The translations under genes were made by a program, and so were the position numbers. 64,000 bases of DNA, from contig WNNJ02003697.1 in the NCBI GenBank assembly GCA_012934845.2, positions 62,001 through 126,000 on the forward strand, written 5' to 3'. Below, one piece after another: positions 1 to 9,674 of the stretch. The DNA comes from Pomphorhynchus laevis (Eukaryota; Acanthocephala; Palaeacanthocephala; Echinorhynchida; Pomphorhynchidae). A model generated the notes under the pieces. It saw only the letters and a program-made list of their open reading frames with translations. It was not told the origin of the DNA and ran no database searches. Numbering within the stretch: the stretch's first letter is position 1; each line of letters opens with the position of its first letter.

Positions 1-218
1 TCAACTTATTCGTAATAGACTATTTAAATTAAATTATTATTATAGAACTGCTTTTTAATATATTAAAAGTTTTGATTCACTAAATCAACGAATAAAATAT
101 GTGACATTAAATTGTAAATACGCATAATATAACTTCCTATTTTTACAAATCAAAGATCATATCAAATAAAATGTGATTGCTGTAAACACAATAAAAACCA
201 AATATCAGATAAGATAAC

Positions 219-645
219 TGAGTTTACGTATTTTACACTATTTATTAAAATAAATAAAATAAATTACAAATAATTATATAAGATTTACACAATTTATGAG
301 ACGATTTATACAATTTATCAAACGTTCTCTTGTATTTATCTTTTTTTTGTACAAATAAAATATTAAATCAAAAAAATTATGAAACTCAAAAGTCGAAACA
401 AGATGGAGTCAGTTTATGTGTTTAGTCTTACCGATTCCTTCAATCAAAATTAAAATTTAAAATAAAAGTCAATTTTTATGAATTGACTAATAAATAATAT
501 AGGATGTATTCGAATAAGGATTAGAGGTCATCAGAAGGAACTGCTATATTATCAGGCTTGGACCCCTTTTCCTCAACCTAACATAGCAGCGGGACGAAAT
601 ACATGCTAACGATGTATTTTCTTTAATAAAATTTGATTATCTAGT
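219..645 (-). mobile_element. Naiad-type PLE, 3' tail only
   Basis: Matches the 3' untranslated part of the Naiad copies at 9675-10020 and 26765-27150. They share CTGAGTYTACGTATT at the outer end, then an AT-rich run, then AGGTCATCAG, AACATAGCAGCG and a shared stem-loop region near 535-600. No coding part is present, so it is a severely 5'-truncated insertion. It lies 3' of the last visible ankyrin exon, in the ankyrin gene's next intron. Confidence 0.7.
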
Positions 646-1454
646 GTACCTTATGAAAAAACATAAGATACAGAAGGTATAATAGAAGGTACTAAAATGA
701 TATAACATTTTAAGCTTATTCTAATTTACAATTTTAAAGATAATGCATTACAATTTTTCGAAAGAAAATAAATCGTATAATGTTTTCGTATTTTACATTT
801 CTACATATAACTGTTGGATGATCGATTAGTAAAATGCTTCTTGGGAGAATTTGTCAGGCAGCGGATTTGTTCGGAATGAGTAGAAGTTAATAAAACACAA
901 ATTCAGTATTCACTTATTATCAGCTGTTAACTAATCAATTAAAAATTAACGTATTTATCGAATTAGCAATCAAACGGATAATCGCTAGTAGAATTAGGTC
1001 AATAATGTAGGTATGACAACATATTTATTCGCGAATCAAGGATAAAATCCATAATATAACATTCAAAAACATCAATAAAACAGACGTATTTGTAATTCAA
1101 ACTTAAAAGTATGCTGATTTTAAGTTACTGAAAACCATATAAATTTCTGGCAATGATTGAAATTTTTTTCAAAGTGTTATTGTGACGATGATAGATATAT
1201 TAGCTCAAACACAAGATAATTATGATAAATTTAAATTTAGCAATACATAATGGTTAATTGTTCGATTTAGTAAAAACAATATAAATAAATATTAAATGTT
1301 CTAATAGATTAAATTATAATTAATGAGAGAAAAATTAGTAACATAGATGTTTGACTACACAGCTCAATTAACCGAAGTTTTAAAAGTATCACCTTCAGCA
1401 ATTACTCAATTTATGAGAAACACGTAAATAAACTTTAGACAAATTGACGAATAC
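646..1454. other. Intron stretch, nothing recognised
   Basis: AT-rich ankyrin intron sequence without a recognisable exon, RNA or repeat partner in this window. Confidence 0.5.
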
Positions 1455-1850
1455 CTTAGTACAAAGTGTAATCGATGCACAATTTTTTAGAAGGACGGAA
1501 GCCGGAGAAACGTGACCAGTCATTGCAGCCAAATGCAGCGAAGTAGATCCACCTTTCGTCATTGTATCAATAGAAGCTGAATGCTGCAACAAAAATACGA
1601 GGCACTCGGTTAAACCCAAATATGTGGAAATGTGTAATGCGGTTTGGTTATTATCCGCAGCAGCGTCGATATCCGCACCAGATTGTAATAAAAGCTGTAT
1701 TGAATGCAGCTGGTTGCATCGCGTAGCCATATGCAAGGGTGTTTCACCGCGAATTGTCCGGGCACTGATATTTGAGTTGTTTTCCAGCAGAAGTGAAATA
1801 ATACTTAGCGCTCCCATATATGCAGCAACGTGTAATGGTGTAAGACCGGA
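1455..1850 (-). CDS. ANK: Ankyrin exon: repeats 13-16
   Basis: Part of a canonical ankyrin, the cytoplasmic adaptor that links membrane proteins to the spectrin skeleton; the repeat solenoid binds the membrane partners. This 396-bp exon encodes exactly four 33-residue repeats. It opens with SGLTPLHVAAYMG (family repeat 13) and continues with GETPLHMATRC, NQTALHISTYLG and GSTSLHLAAMTGH (repeats 14-16). The acceptor is TTAG ending at 1851. The donor is ACTAAG|GTAT, so the open frame that runs on to 1395 past the donor is intron. Both ends are in phase 0. It is the last ankyrin exon before the left edge; repeats 17-24 and the C-terminal half must lie outside. Confidence is high because repeat order matches vertebrate ankyrins one by one. 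Confidence 0.93.
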
Positions 1851-1901
1851 CTAAATTTCAGATCACAAATGTATATCCTCTATGCAATAGCGATTTGTTA
1901 C

Positions 1902-2000
1902 CTCAGTAACAGAATCAATGGTTGCACCTGTTTTTATCAGAAGTTGAGCGATTTGAAAATGTGCTTTTTTGCAGGCAATGTGCAACGGAGTAAATCCACT
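1902..2000 (-). CDS. ANK: Ankyrin exon: repeat 12
   Basis: A 99-bp phase-0 exon encoding one 33-residue repeat, beginning [19 protein letters not shown] and ending ATIDSVTE. The [11 protein letters not shown] signature with ASI.AVTE at its end is diagnostic of repeat 12 of canonical ankyrins. Acceptor TAG|AGTGGA and donor GAG|GTAAC flank it exactly. The intron to the next exon is only 51 bp. Confidence 0.94.
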
Positions 2001-2053
2001 CTAGTATAAAAGTCAAGCTTCATGCAAAATATAAATAATTTGGTAAAACGTAC

Positions 2054-2152
2054 TTTAGCCTTTGCATCTAGATCTATGCCTCTTTCAATCAGAAGTTTAG
2101 ACACGTTAATGCTTCCGCAATGTGAGGCGACATGTAAGGCACTTAATTTATC
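2054..2152 (-). CDS. ANK: Ankyrin exon: repeat 11
   Basis: A 99-bp phase-0 exon encoding DKLSALHVASHCG...LDAKAK, equivalent to the DHLTPLHVAAHCGH repeat 11 of vertebrate ankyrins. Acceptor TTAG|GATAAA and donor AAA|GTACG are in place. It is separated by 53 bp from each neighbouring ankyrin exon. Confidence 0.93.
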
Positions 2153-2205
2153 CTAACCGAAGAATCAAGTAGATTTATAAAAAGCAAGTACCAAATACGG
2201 CTTAC

Positions 2206-2406
2206 ACGTGTAACCTCGTCAATAATTTTGGATTTATACGACAAAAGTATCTTTGCTGACTGTTCAAAATCATATTGTGCAGTCATATGCAAAGCTGTCA
2301 AGCCATTGCACGTTTTGGCAGTAATGAGAGCACCGTTTTCAAGTAAAGTGTCTATAACCTGTTCTCGTCCAGCTCGCGCAGCACAGTGTAAAGCTGTTAA
2401 ACCATC
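2206..2406 (-). CDS. ANK: Ankyrin exon: repeats 9-10
   Basis: A 201-bp phase-0 exon, 67 codons, encoding two repeats: DGLTALHCAARAG (repeat 9) and NGLTALHMTAQYD ... KIIDEVTR (repeat 10). These match DELTPLHCAARNG and NGLSPIHMAAQGD...EIDDITL of vertebrate ankyrins. Repeat 10 has one residue more than usual. Donor CGT|GTAAGC is strong. The acceptor TTAG|GATGGT lies only about 60 bp from a very long inverted repeat in the upstream intron (2465-3108). Confidence 0.92.
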
Positions 2407-2464
2407 CTAAATTAAATGAATAGAATATACTGCCAAACTGACTAAGTCTGATAAAATACTACGA

Positions 2465-3108
2465 TCGCCACGAATATAATTTAACGCTTAGAATTAAATT
2501 TAAGACTCGAAAAAATAATATAATTTGGTTTACAAAAAATTATATTTAAAACTGGAGCACTTGTATGCTTATAATAATCTTTTAAGGGTAAAATGAGTAT
2601 GTTACACCTTTGCTGATTAGCCATACAAGATATTGTTTAACGGGATTTATGTATTAAGGGTCCATCTAGACTTATACTTTCTCGCGTAACGCGTGTAAAT
2701 ATAAAGATTCAAGTTTACTATGAGATTTTGACAGAATTTATAAATACTTGCATTTTGTTCTTTATATATAGTTATATATTATATATAGTTATATATAGTT
2801 TAAAAATATAAAAGCTCATATTTTGATTTTGCGTATTGTGGCATTTTATCTATTGAATATATATACCTTTATGAGTCGAAATCTTATAGTAAATTTGAAT
2901 CCATATATTTACCCTAGATGGACCCTTAATACATAAATCCCGTTAAACAATATCTTGTATGGCTAATCAGCAAAGTTGTAAAATACTCATTTTACCCTTA
3001 AAAGATTATTATAAGCATACAAGTGATCCAGCATTAAATACAATTTCTGTAAACCAAATTATTATTTTTTCGAGTCTTAAATTTAATTCTCAGCCTTAAA
3101 TTATAATC
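2465..3108. repeat. Long foldback (inverted repeat) in ankyrin intron
   Basis: The left arm (about 2465-2735) and right arm (about 2870-3108) are reverse complements. Identity is very high over roughly 205 bp, for example around 2640-2673 against 2912-2945. After an unpaired stretch of about 26 bases in the left arm (about 2675-2700), a further 35 bp pairs. The AT-rich loop spans about 2736-2869. In the ankyrin pre-mRNA this would form a hairpin of more than 200 bp ending about 60 nt before an acceptor. No coding capacity or transposase ends are recognised. It could be a foldback transposon relic or a local inverted duplication. Confidence 0.85.
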
Positions 3109-3553
3109 GTATATATAATTATATATATCAGCGCTCCCATATATATATGGCAAAAGGCAAGGCATTTAATTTATAAGATTTGAAAATTTGTAAATAATTT
3201 CATAATATATTATTTAACATATTGATGTAAAGCTAACAGTAGAACACAGCCAAGATAATTAGTTATCTTTTTACAATCTGTTTTAATTCTGCATTAGTTT
3301 ATAAAGCAGATTTTGTCATTATCATTAAAATTCAAATATTTGTGATTAATTAAAGCAATATATTGTTTGGGCTTGTTTTTCGTAAAACAGTATTTGAACT
3401 TTTCCTATTAAATCTTTGTTGGACTAAATTGCATTTCTAACTTTAAATTATTTCTTAATAATACAAAGAATTATCAATAGAATGAAATTGTATTTAATTG
3501 AATAAAAATTATATCAAAGGACAAATTTTTATTTTCTTCGCTTCCGCAGCGGG
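3109..3553. other. Intron stretch without genes; possible exon scraps
   Basis: AT-rich ankyrin intron sequence. The only notable part is 3128-3172, where short runs resemble ankyrin exon pieces from 1804-1820 and 2137-2152 (minus strand). Nothing else is recognised. Confidence 0.4.
3528..3533 (-). terminator. AATAAA polyadenylation signal for the lysine-rich gene
   Basis: On the minus strand AATAAA starts about 20 nt after the TAA stop at 3554. This is the expected place for a short 3' UTR of the 3554-4612 gene. It is short and lies in AT-rich DNA, so chance occurrence is possible. Confidence 0.4.
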
Positions 3554-4612
3554 TTACTTTGTAGATTTCGCAGCTTTCTTTGCTAGTTGAACCGATTTAT
3601 TTAATGGTTTTGCAGCTTTCTTTGATTGTTTAACAGATTTCGGAATCGGTTTAGCTCCTTTTCTTGCTTGTTCAGCAGATTTCCTATCTGATTTAGTAGA
3701 TTTCTTTGGTGAATTAGTAGATTTCTTCGCTGGTGTAGCAGCCTTCTTTGCTGATTTCTTCCACGCTGATTTGAATTTGCTCGACTTTGACATTTTCTTT
3801 AGTTGAAATTTCTTTTTTGTTGTCTTGGACTTGAGTCCTGACATCTTCAATAAACTATTGGTAGACTTCTTGTCTTTAGCTTTAAGGCCGGTCTTAGTTG
3901 CAATGTTTTGTTCGCCACTTTTCAAAACTTTGACTCGTGGACAGTCACAAGCTCGACCACAACACTTACAAATGTCCGGAACTGGAGATTTCGACGGCAA
4001 TAATTTAGAAACGTTTTTTTCGTCGTCTTCATGCTTCGAAATTATGTGCTTTTTTGGTTTTGCCTGCTTTGTTAATTCACTCGAATCACTTGTATCTTTG
4101 ATTTCTAGATTTTCTTTTGCAGGTTTCTGTGGTCTAACTGACTTTTCTAATTCTTTTTGATTTGTGCTGTCTTCTATCTCTGGTTTTGTCCCTGAAATAT
4201 TCCGTGGCTTAACAGACTCTGGCTCGGTGGCTGTTTTGTGGTGATTGACTGGCTTCCGTTGTTTGACTGGCTTCCGTTGTTTGACTGGCTTCCGTTGTTT
4301 GACTGGCTTCCGTTGTTTGACTGGCTTCCGTTGTTTGACTGGCTTCCGTTGTTTGACTGGCTTCCGTTGTTTAACTGATTTCTGTTGTATTGGATTCCGT
4401 TGTTTGACTGGCTTCCGTTGCTTAGTTGAATATCGTTGCTTCACTGGCTTTATTAGTTTAGGTGACGTGAATGATTTTACAGACTTCTTTGACTTTGTAA
4501 ACTTATCCGATCTCGTAGATGTAGCATCACTGTGTACGTCGGTTCTTCTGCATTTCTTTGTGCAACTGTAGCATATCTTACCTTCTTGATGATGACGACA
4601 GTCCTTTGTCAT
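3554..4612 (-). CDS. Lysine-rich repeat protein, gene nested in ankyrin intron
   Basis: Intact 352-residue open frame, same strand as the ankyrin gene but wholly inside one of its introns. The ATG at 4612 has A at -3, and an in-frame TAA lies about 30 nt upstream, so this start is well supported. The N-terminus (residues 5-21) has four cysteines and two histidines (CRHH...CYSCTKKC). Residues 54-122 are tandem KPVKQR hexapeptides. Residues 210-225 hold a second cysteine knot, CKCCGRACDC. The last 130 residues are K/S/A/P-rich (AKKAAK, SPKKS), like the tail of linker histone H1 or sperm nuclear basic proteins. No enzyme domain is visible. A role in DNA or microtubule binding is only inferred from charge. 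The preserved frame across a repeat array suggests it is a real gene. Confidence 0.65.
   Translation of the reverse strand: MTKDCRHHQEGKICYSCTKKCRRTDVHSDATSTRSDKFTKSKKSVKSFTSPKLIKPVKQRYSTKQRKPVKQRNPIQQKSVKQRKPVKQRKPVKQRKPVKQRKPVKQRKPVKQRKPVKQRKPVNHHKTATEPESVKPRNISGTKPEIEDSTNQKELEKSVRPQKPAKENLEIKDTSDSSELTKQAKPKKHIISKHEDDEKNVSKLLPSKSPVPDICKCCGRACDCPRVKVLKSGEQNIATKTGLKAKDKKSTNSLLKMSGLKSKTTKKKFQLKKMSKSSKFKSAWKKSAKKAATPAKKSTNSPKKSTKSDRKSAEQARKGAKPIPKSVKQSKKAAKPLNKSVQLAKKAAKSTK
4246..4441 (-). repeat. 18-bp coding minisatellite (KPVKQR)n
   Basis: Near-perfect 18-bp units encode KPVKQR on the minus strand. There are eight clean copies from 4246 to about 4373, followed by degenerate ones to 4441. 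The clean copies are almost identical in nucleotides, so the array expanded recently. The unit is a multiple of three and the frame is kept. Confidence 0.9.
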
Positions 4613-4773
4613 TTGAGCTACTACTCTCAGATTGTCGTTTTCTTAATATTTCTTCACTTGATATGCTCTTCGTAATTTTTTATAACCGCCATTTAAATAT
4701 CAATTTAATAATATGGCGCCAAATTCAATTGTTTTTAATATTTATATTAATAATATTTTGCATTTATATTTAG

Positions 4774-5460
4774 AAATTTTATAATTCACATTTAATTTAT
4801 AATATTATAAATTTACAAAACGAAATCAAAGCAAAACCAAAAATAATGTATATTTGCTTACATGATAATTAATGGATACGTTTAATACATATAAACTTCT
4901 CGATGTAATTAAATAATAATAGTGCAGTTATAAATACATTTTACCAAAAAGTTGACTGCATTTAAATATACATTTGACAAAATAAATAATTAATGTAACA
5001 AAGTAATTATTTCATCTTTTGAAATTTCCCGCATCCATTACAGAACACATGGTGCCTTTTTTTGGTGGGCAATGTTTATATTTAAAAAATATATTTCAAG
5101 CTTAGAGCTTATAATTGACCATCGCACTGTTGTTACAACTTATCAAAAACATGTGGTAGATCTATCTGTATTACCAAAGTGCTTGATTGCCACCAGGTTG
5201 GAACTGATATTACCGGTATAATCAGTGGTACTATTCTGTTTTATGATAGTAGGCGGCAGTGGAAACGGTTCCGTTTTTGACTGCTGCGATGCTTTAATAG
5301 CTTGAATCTAGTGCATGAATACAGGTAACGACTTACACCAAACACCGTTATCTTGACCATGGCACCAGAGTGACCCAATCTGGACTTTTCGGGATTTGCC
5401 TTCTTCCACAATTATGTATTTTATCTCTTTAGTTATTATCGCTTTAATACCTCTTTAATT
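4774..5460. other. Intron stretch, nothing recognised
   Basis: AT-rich with no supported open frame, RNA or repeat match inside the window. Confidence 0.5.
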
Positions 5461-5471
5461 ATATATATAAT

Positions 5472-5772
5472 ATAATTTGTTGTTACACCTGCTCTGGAAC
5501 ACACAATGGTGTACTCATGAATAAATCACTATGTTTTAATCATGGGAAGGCATAAACACCAGGCAACATTCTATATATCTCCATCAGATCAAGAAATAGA
5601 ACCGAATTATTCTCGCAATATTCACTCCACGTATGCCCAGTCTACCAATGTGTGACGACAAACTTCCACTACGGTATACGCGTTTCGCTCTAACAGAGCT
5701 CATCAGCACCGTGACTTTAATAATCATCCATATGCACTTTAACACACGCTTAAACCGTGTTTAAAGCTCTAT
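5472..5772 (-). mobile_element. Hammerhead-bearing repeat unit, copy 1
   Basis: About 300 bp matching 28147-28446. It runs from AATTTGTTGTTACACCTG to TGTTTAAAGCTC on the plus strand; the ribozyme makes the minus strand the sense strand. TA-rich microsatellite sequence flanks both sides (5460-5475 and 5773-5800). That fits the microsatellite-targeted insertion known for PLEs, whose pseudo-LTRs often carry minimal hammerheads. It could equally be a retrozyme-like non-autonomous element. No reading frame is present. Confidence 0.75.
5671..5712 (-). ncRNA. Hammerhead ribozyme (type I, minimal stem III)
   Basis: On the minus strand: a stem I strand (ACGGUG), the core CUGAUGA, stem II GCUC/GAGC closing a UGUUA loop, then GAA. 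Next come a two-base-pair stem III AC/GU with loop GC, the cleavage base A after GU, and the returning stem I strand UACCGU. All invariant hammerhead positions are present; stem I has one G-U pair. Very short stem III is the form described for PLE and newt-type hammerheads. Confidence 0.85.
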
Positions 5773-5799
5773 ATATACATATATATAAATATATATGTT

Positions 5800-7113
5800 T
5801 ATATATATAGTTTGAATATCCCTTGATATGCAGTTTGATAATATAAATACAGAATATGCATTAATATACGTTAATTTAATTAATATATAATTATGCTGAA
5901 ATGTAATATGATCATGCAGATATTTTCACTCGCAGCAAACACCAATTTTTAAGCATCAAATTATATAAGTTAAATAAAGGCTTTAGGTTAACTTCAGTAA
6001 TGGCATAATTAAAATGAAATAAATCATATAATAGTAAGTAACTTATTCCATTGATATCATCAGTTTATTACTATCATAATAAACAGAGGGAAAAATTTGA
6101 TATCTAGATTTTAAAATATTTTTAATTAAGCAATGAAATTTTTATTTTATAAACATCATCATTATAAATTTGAATTTATCAAATGCTCTTTTATTTCCGT
6201 TTCTCATGTCTACATGTATTCTTAACAACGTATTTTGTTTTGCAAATATAAGGAGAAAAGCAAAATAATTTTAAATTCCATATAATATCAGTAAATTAAT
6301 CTATACATGCAAAGAAAATGTTTTTCGTTTCAAAATAACAAATATCATGGTTTTTTATGTTTAATAAGGTAAAATAAATCAGTAAATTAGTATGAATAAC
6401 TCGTTTGGTTTATGGTAAGACATTTGAATTATAAATAAATATTACCTTGTATAAGTTATCAATGTAATTAAATAAATTTATCAATTTGTATATCAGTTTT
6501 ACTAGTGAATACTCTTGACTCACGAATTAACAGCTTTGTAAACCGCTAATAATTCATGCACAGATATGTACAGAAAGATTTGGATTTATGCCAGCTATAA
6601 AACGCCTAGAAAATCGCATGTATGGGTAGCAAAACATATTATAACCTATGATTAATAAATATTAACAAATGATTATTAAATGTATAAAATATTATTAAAA
6701 TATTATAAAATATTATTAAATATAAAGAGATATATAATAATGTGTTAATATACTACTGTAAAATCGCAAGAGACCAGCTCAAGATCAACAAAGGAGGCAA
6801 AACTCAGAACTTTAAAAACCAATAACTGAAATGTACACATTTCAGTTATGAAAGTGGATATTTCGTGAGCGCATTAACACCCACCAAAAACACATTTATA
6901 ATTGATAAAAACGAAAAAAATAAATATTACAAAATTAATTAATAATAATTCAATTTAATTTTAGAAACGGCATTAAAAATTAGAGAACAACTTCAATATT
7001 CGATACTTAAGGATATAGACACAGCAGTAATTTGAATGATAATTGCAAAGAAATAAAAATTATAATTTTTTTTATTTATTTGAAAATTGGCAGAAATCAA
7101 CTTAAAAGGATAC
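5800..7113. other. Intron stretch, nothing recognised
   Basis: AT-rich intron with many poly-A/T and TA runs. No supported gene. Short open frames here are random. Confidence 0.5.
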
Positions 7114-7212
7114 CTGAGTTTTACAGTCAACATCAGCGTTATGATTAAGCAAAAGTCTAACCATATTATCCTTTCCACACTTTGCGGCAACATGCAGAGG
7201 AGTTATTCCGTG
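7114..7212 (-). CDS. ANK: Ankyrin exon: repeat 8
   Basis: A 99-bp phase-0 exon encoding HGITPLHVAAKCG ... ADVDCKTQ, matching NGITPLHIASRRGNV repeat 8 of canonical ankyrins. Acceptor CTAG|CACGGA and donor CAG|GTATCC are intact. Confidence 0.93.
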
Positions 7213-7558
7213 CTAGATTGTTAACAATAGAAAAAAGACGAAAATAAATTGTAGTTTGTGATATACGAATACTAATGATTTGCTAAATTAACACTAAATT
7301 ATTTAAGTTTATCATACAATTTATCCAATGGTTCACAATTATAAATCATAAGTAAACATTTGCAATTGACCCTCAATATTTTTTTTCGATTATCAGTTTA
7401 ATTATTCGATATTATTGTGTTTTCGTAACTTAAATTCAATGTTCCTTTTTGTTATGTATAAATTTTATTAGATGATAAAATTATATACTTTCTTAAATAT
7501 ATTTTTATTATGAAATTTTAAATTAAGAGAAAATGCATATTTATTGCTTTGTACTTAC

Positions 7559-7657
7559 CCGTGCGGGAAAGTTTACGTCCGCATTTCGATAAATCAACAA
7601 TTCAGCTACCTCTACATTCCCGTAATGAGCAGCGATGTGAAGTGCAGTAAATCCATT
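7559..7657 (-). CDS. ANK: Ankyrin exon: repeat 7
   Basis: A 99-bp phase-0 exon encoding [13 protein letters not shown] ... ADVNFPAR, matching [13 protein letters not shown]...VNFTPQ repeat 7 of vertebrate ankyrins. Acceptor TAG|AATGGA and donor CGG|GTAAGT are strong. The exon's first 17 bp plus its acceptor are duplicated inside a foldback about 470 bp upstream in the intron (8123-8166). Confidence 0.94.
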
Positions 7658-8009
7658 CTAAAAAATGTAAATACATCAGTTAAATATTATTGATGATAAA
7701 TTTTTTACCTTGGCCATGTAGTTTACAATGTGATCCTAAACAGAATGTAGCATATCTTAAAAACTCATTTAAAATTGTATTTCCATAATATCGTTTATTT
7801 ATTTTCAATTAATTTAATTTTCATTATACATTTTGCATTCCAGCAGATATTTTTATAAATCAAGTAATCTAAGACAATAGCACCATAGTTTCATACAGAA
7901 ATTTAATTCGACATTTTTAAATAGCCATGTAATTATTTGAGCTCATTTTAGGAACCAAGAAGAATAATACTTTTATTACAAATTAAAAGATAAATTAGGA
8001 TTGACAAAT

Positions 8010-8330
8010 TATATATAATCAGTATTAAATAATATTTAATCACCAGATTTGCAGACTTATTTATTTCCAAACGTATCGGTTTTATTAATTTGATATTTTT
8101 ATCTTCGTATTTTCACTTGAAAAGTGTAGTAAATCCATTCTAAAAATGTAAATACATCAGTTAAACTACTTGAAAATCAAACTAACTCAAACTAACTCAA
8201 ACTAACTGATCAAACTCACTCAACCTACGTGAAAATCGCAAAAGAATATCAAATTAATAAAGCCGAAAAGCAAAACGCTTTGAAATAAGTCCACAAATCT
8301 GGTGATTGAATATTACTTATATATAATCTT
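8010..8330. repeat. Foldback carrying a copied exon-intron junction
   Basis: The left arm (about 8010-8120) and right arm (about 8226-8330) are imperfect reverse complements; both contain ATCACCAGATTTG-type and ATTAATTTGATAT-type stretches. The spacer 8123-8166 repeats 7641-7685 (first 17 bp of the repeat-7 exon, its acceptor and 28 bp of intron) with one substitution and one missing A. The rest of the spacer holds an AAACTAACTC short tandem repeat. Confidence 0.8.
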
Positions 8331-9674
8331 TTATCAGGTTGTACGGAAAATTGATAAAAAAAGAGTAATCATATAAATTAGATAGAATTAAATTTGTTGT
8401 GTATGTTTTAATTGATTTCTTTTGCTCATCTTTTAAAAACATTTTTTATGTATTTTTCATTAAATTCTGATTCATTTTACCAAATATATACGAAACCCGA
8501 TTTCGAATAAATGAAAGAAAAGGCCGGATTTTCTGAACTTATCCAGATAGCAGAACTATCTCATGAATGATAAATAAAAAATATTTTTAAATTAGCCTAG
8601 CTAGCATTACAGGTTATAAAGTTAAATATTTAAATAAAAAGGAATTTTAACCAATTTTTTATCACTACGTGTCTTGTATACAATTTGTATTTTGACTAAT
8701 TCTGTAATCAGTTCGCTTCAAAATACTAGATATAATCAACGCAGTAATCAAGATTACCAATCGGTTTTCAATAGTCAAGGTAAGGAAGACAGGTAATAAG
8801 AGATAAAAAACAATTTTGCTTTAAAACTCATTTAGTAAACATGTTCTTAGTGTGCTTATGTAACGGTTTTCAGCAAAAATGTATTCACATTTAAAAACGA
8901 ATTGAACAAAATGAGTCATTGGCAAAATAATATAACTTTTCGAATAATAAACATACACAGTGATATCTAGCCAATATATAGACTTAAATATCCATTATAG
9001 TGATAAACAAGCACGTCTTCGTAGGTAACATTAGCTTACCCGCTTTACGTGCAATAGACAAAATGTCTGCAGTTGTTCTTCGTACACATGAATATTACTA
9101 GCCATTTGAAAGTAACCAGAGTTAGTATTAACATTATTTTTAAGCGAGTGCATACATTAAAACTAAATGAATCGTGTCATTGCACGATTTTGCCAATATG
9201 TTCGGCATGTGATGTTTTTCAAACAAGCAACCAGTTCTTGAATACCGACAATATGTGCTTTTATAAGGCGGTATCCATTTAAGAAAGTTTTTCCTCAACG
9301 TGGTGCGGTTTTTTTTTATCATTGGTAAAACAGTTAATAAAAACTTAATGCCGTTTAGAATTTGTATTTGTTGAAGGCTTAAATCGGGCGGTCTTTTAAA
9401 TACAATATTCTACCACGAAATAAACAATTTTGATTCTTTTTTTAACTTTTTAAATTGAATTTTTCTGATAAAATTCAGATCTAGCAAATAAAAAATTTAT
9501 ATGTCAATTTACTAATTCGTTGCCTCAAAAATAAAATATACAATTTTGCATTGTGAGGAATATAATTCTGAATTAAGTTTGCTCAATTTTTTGAGTTAAA
9601 ATTTCTAAAGTTAGTCTGACGAGCATACAATGAAAATTTGTAATTTGAAAAAAAAATAAAAAATTAAATCAGCT

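Noticed and set aside
1395-1454. Extension of the ankyrin frame to VFVNLSKVYL...
   Set aside because: A consensus donor (AAG|GTAT) sits exactly at the end of a 33-residue repeat; the extra residues are intron.
4245-4571. Plus-strand open frame of repeated GFRCLT hexapeptides
   Set aside because: Antisense shadow of the 18-bp KPVKQR array, whose minus-strand frame is longer and has flanking non-repeat coding sequence.
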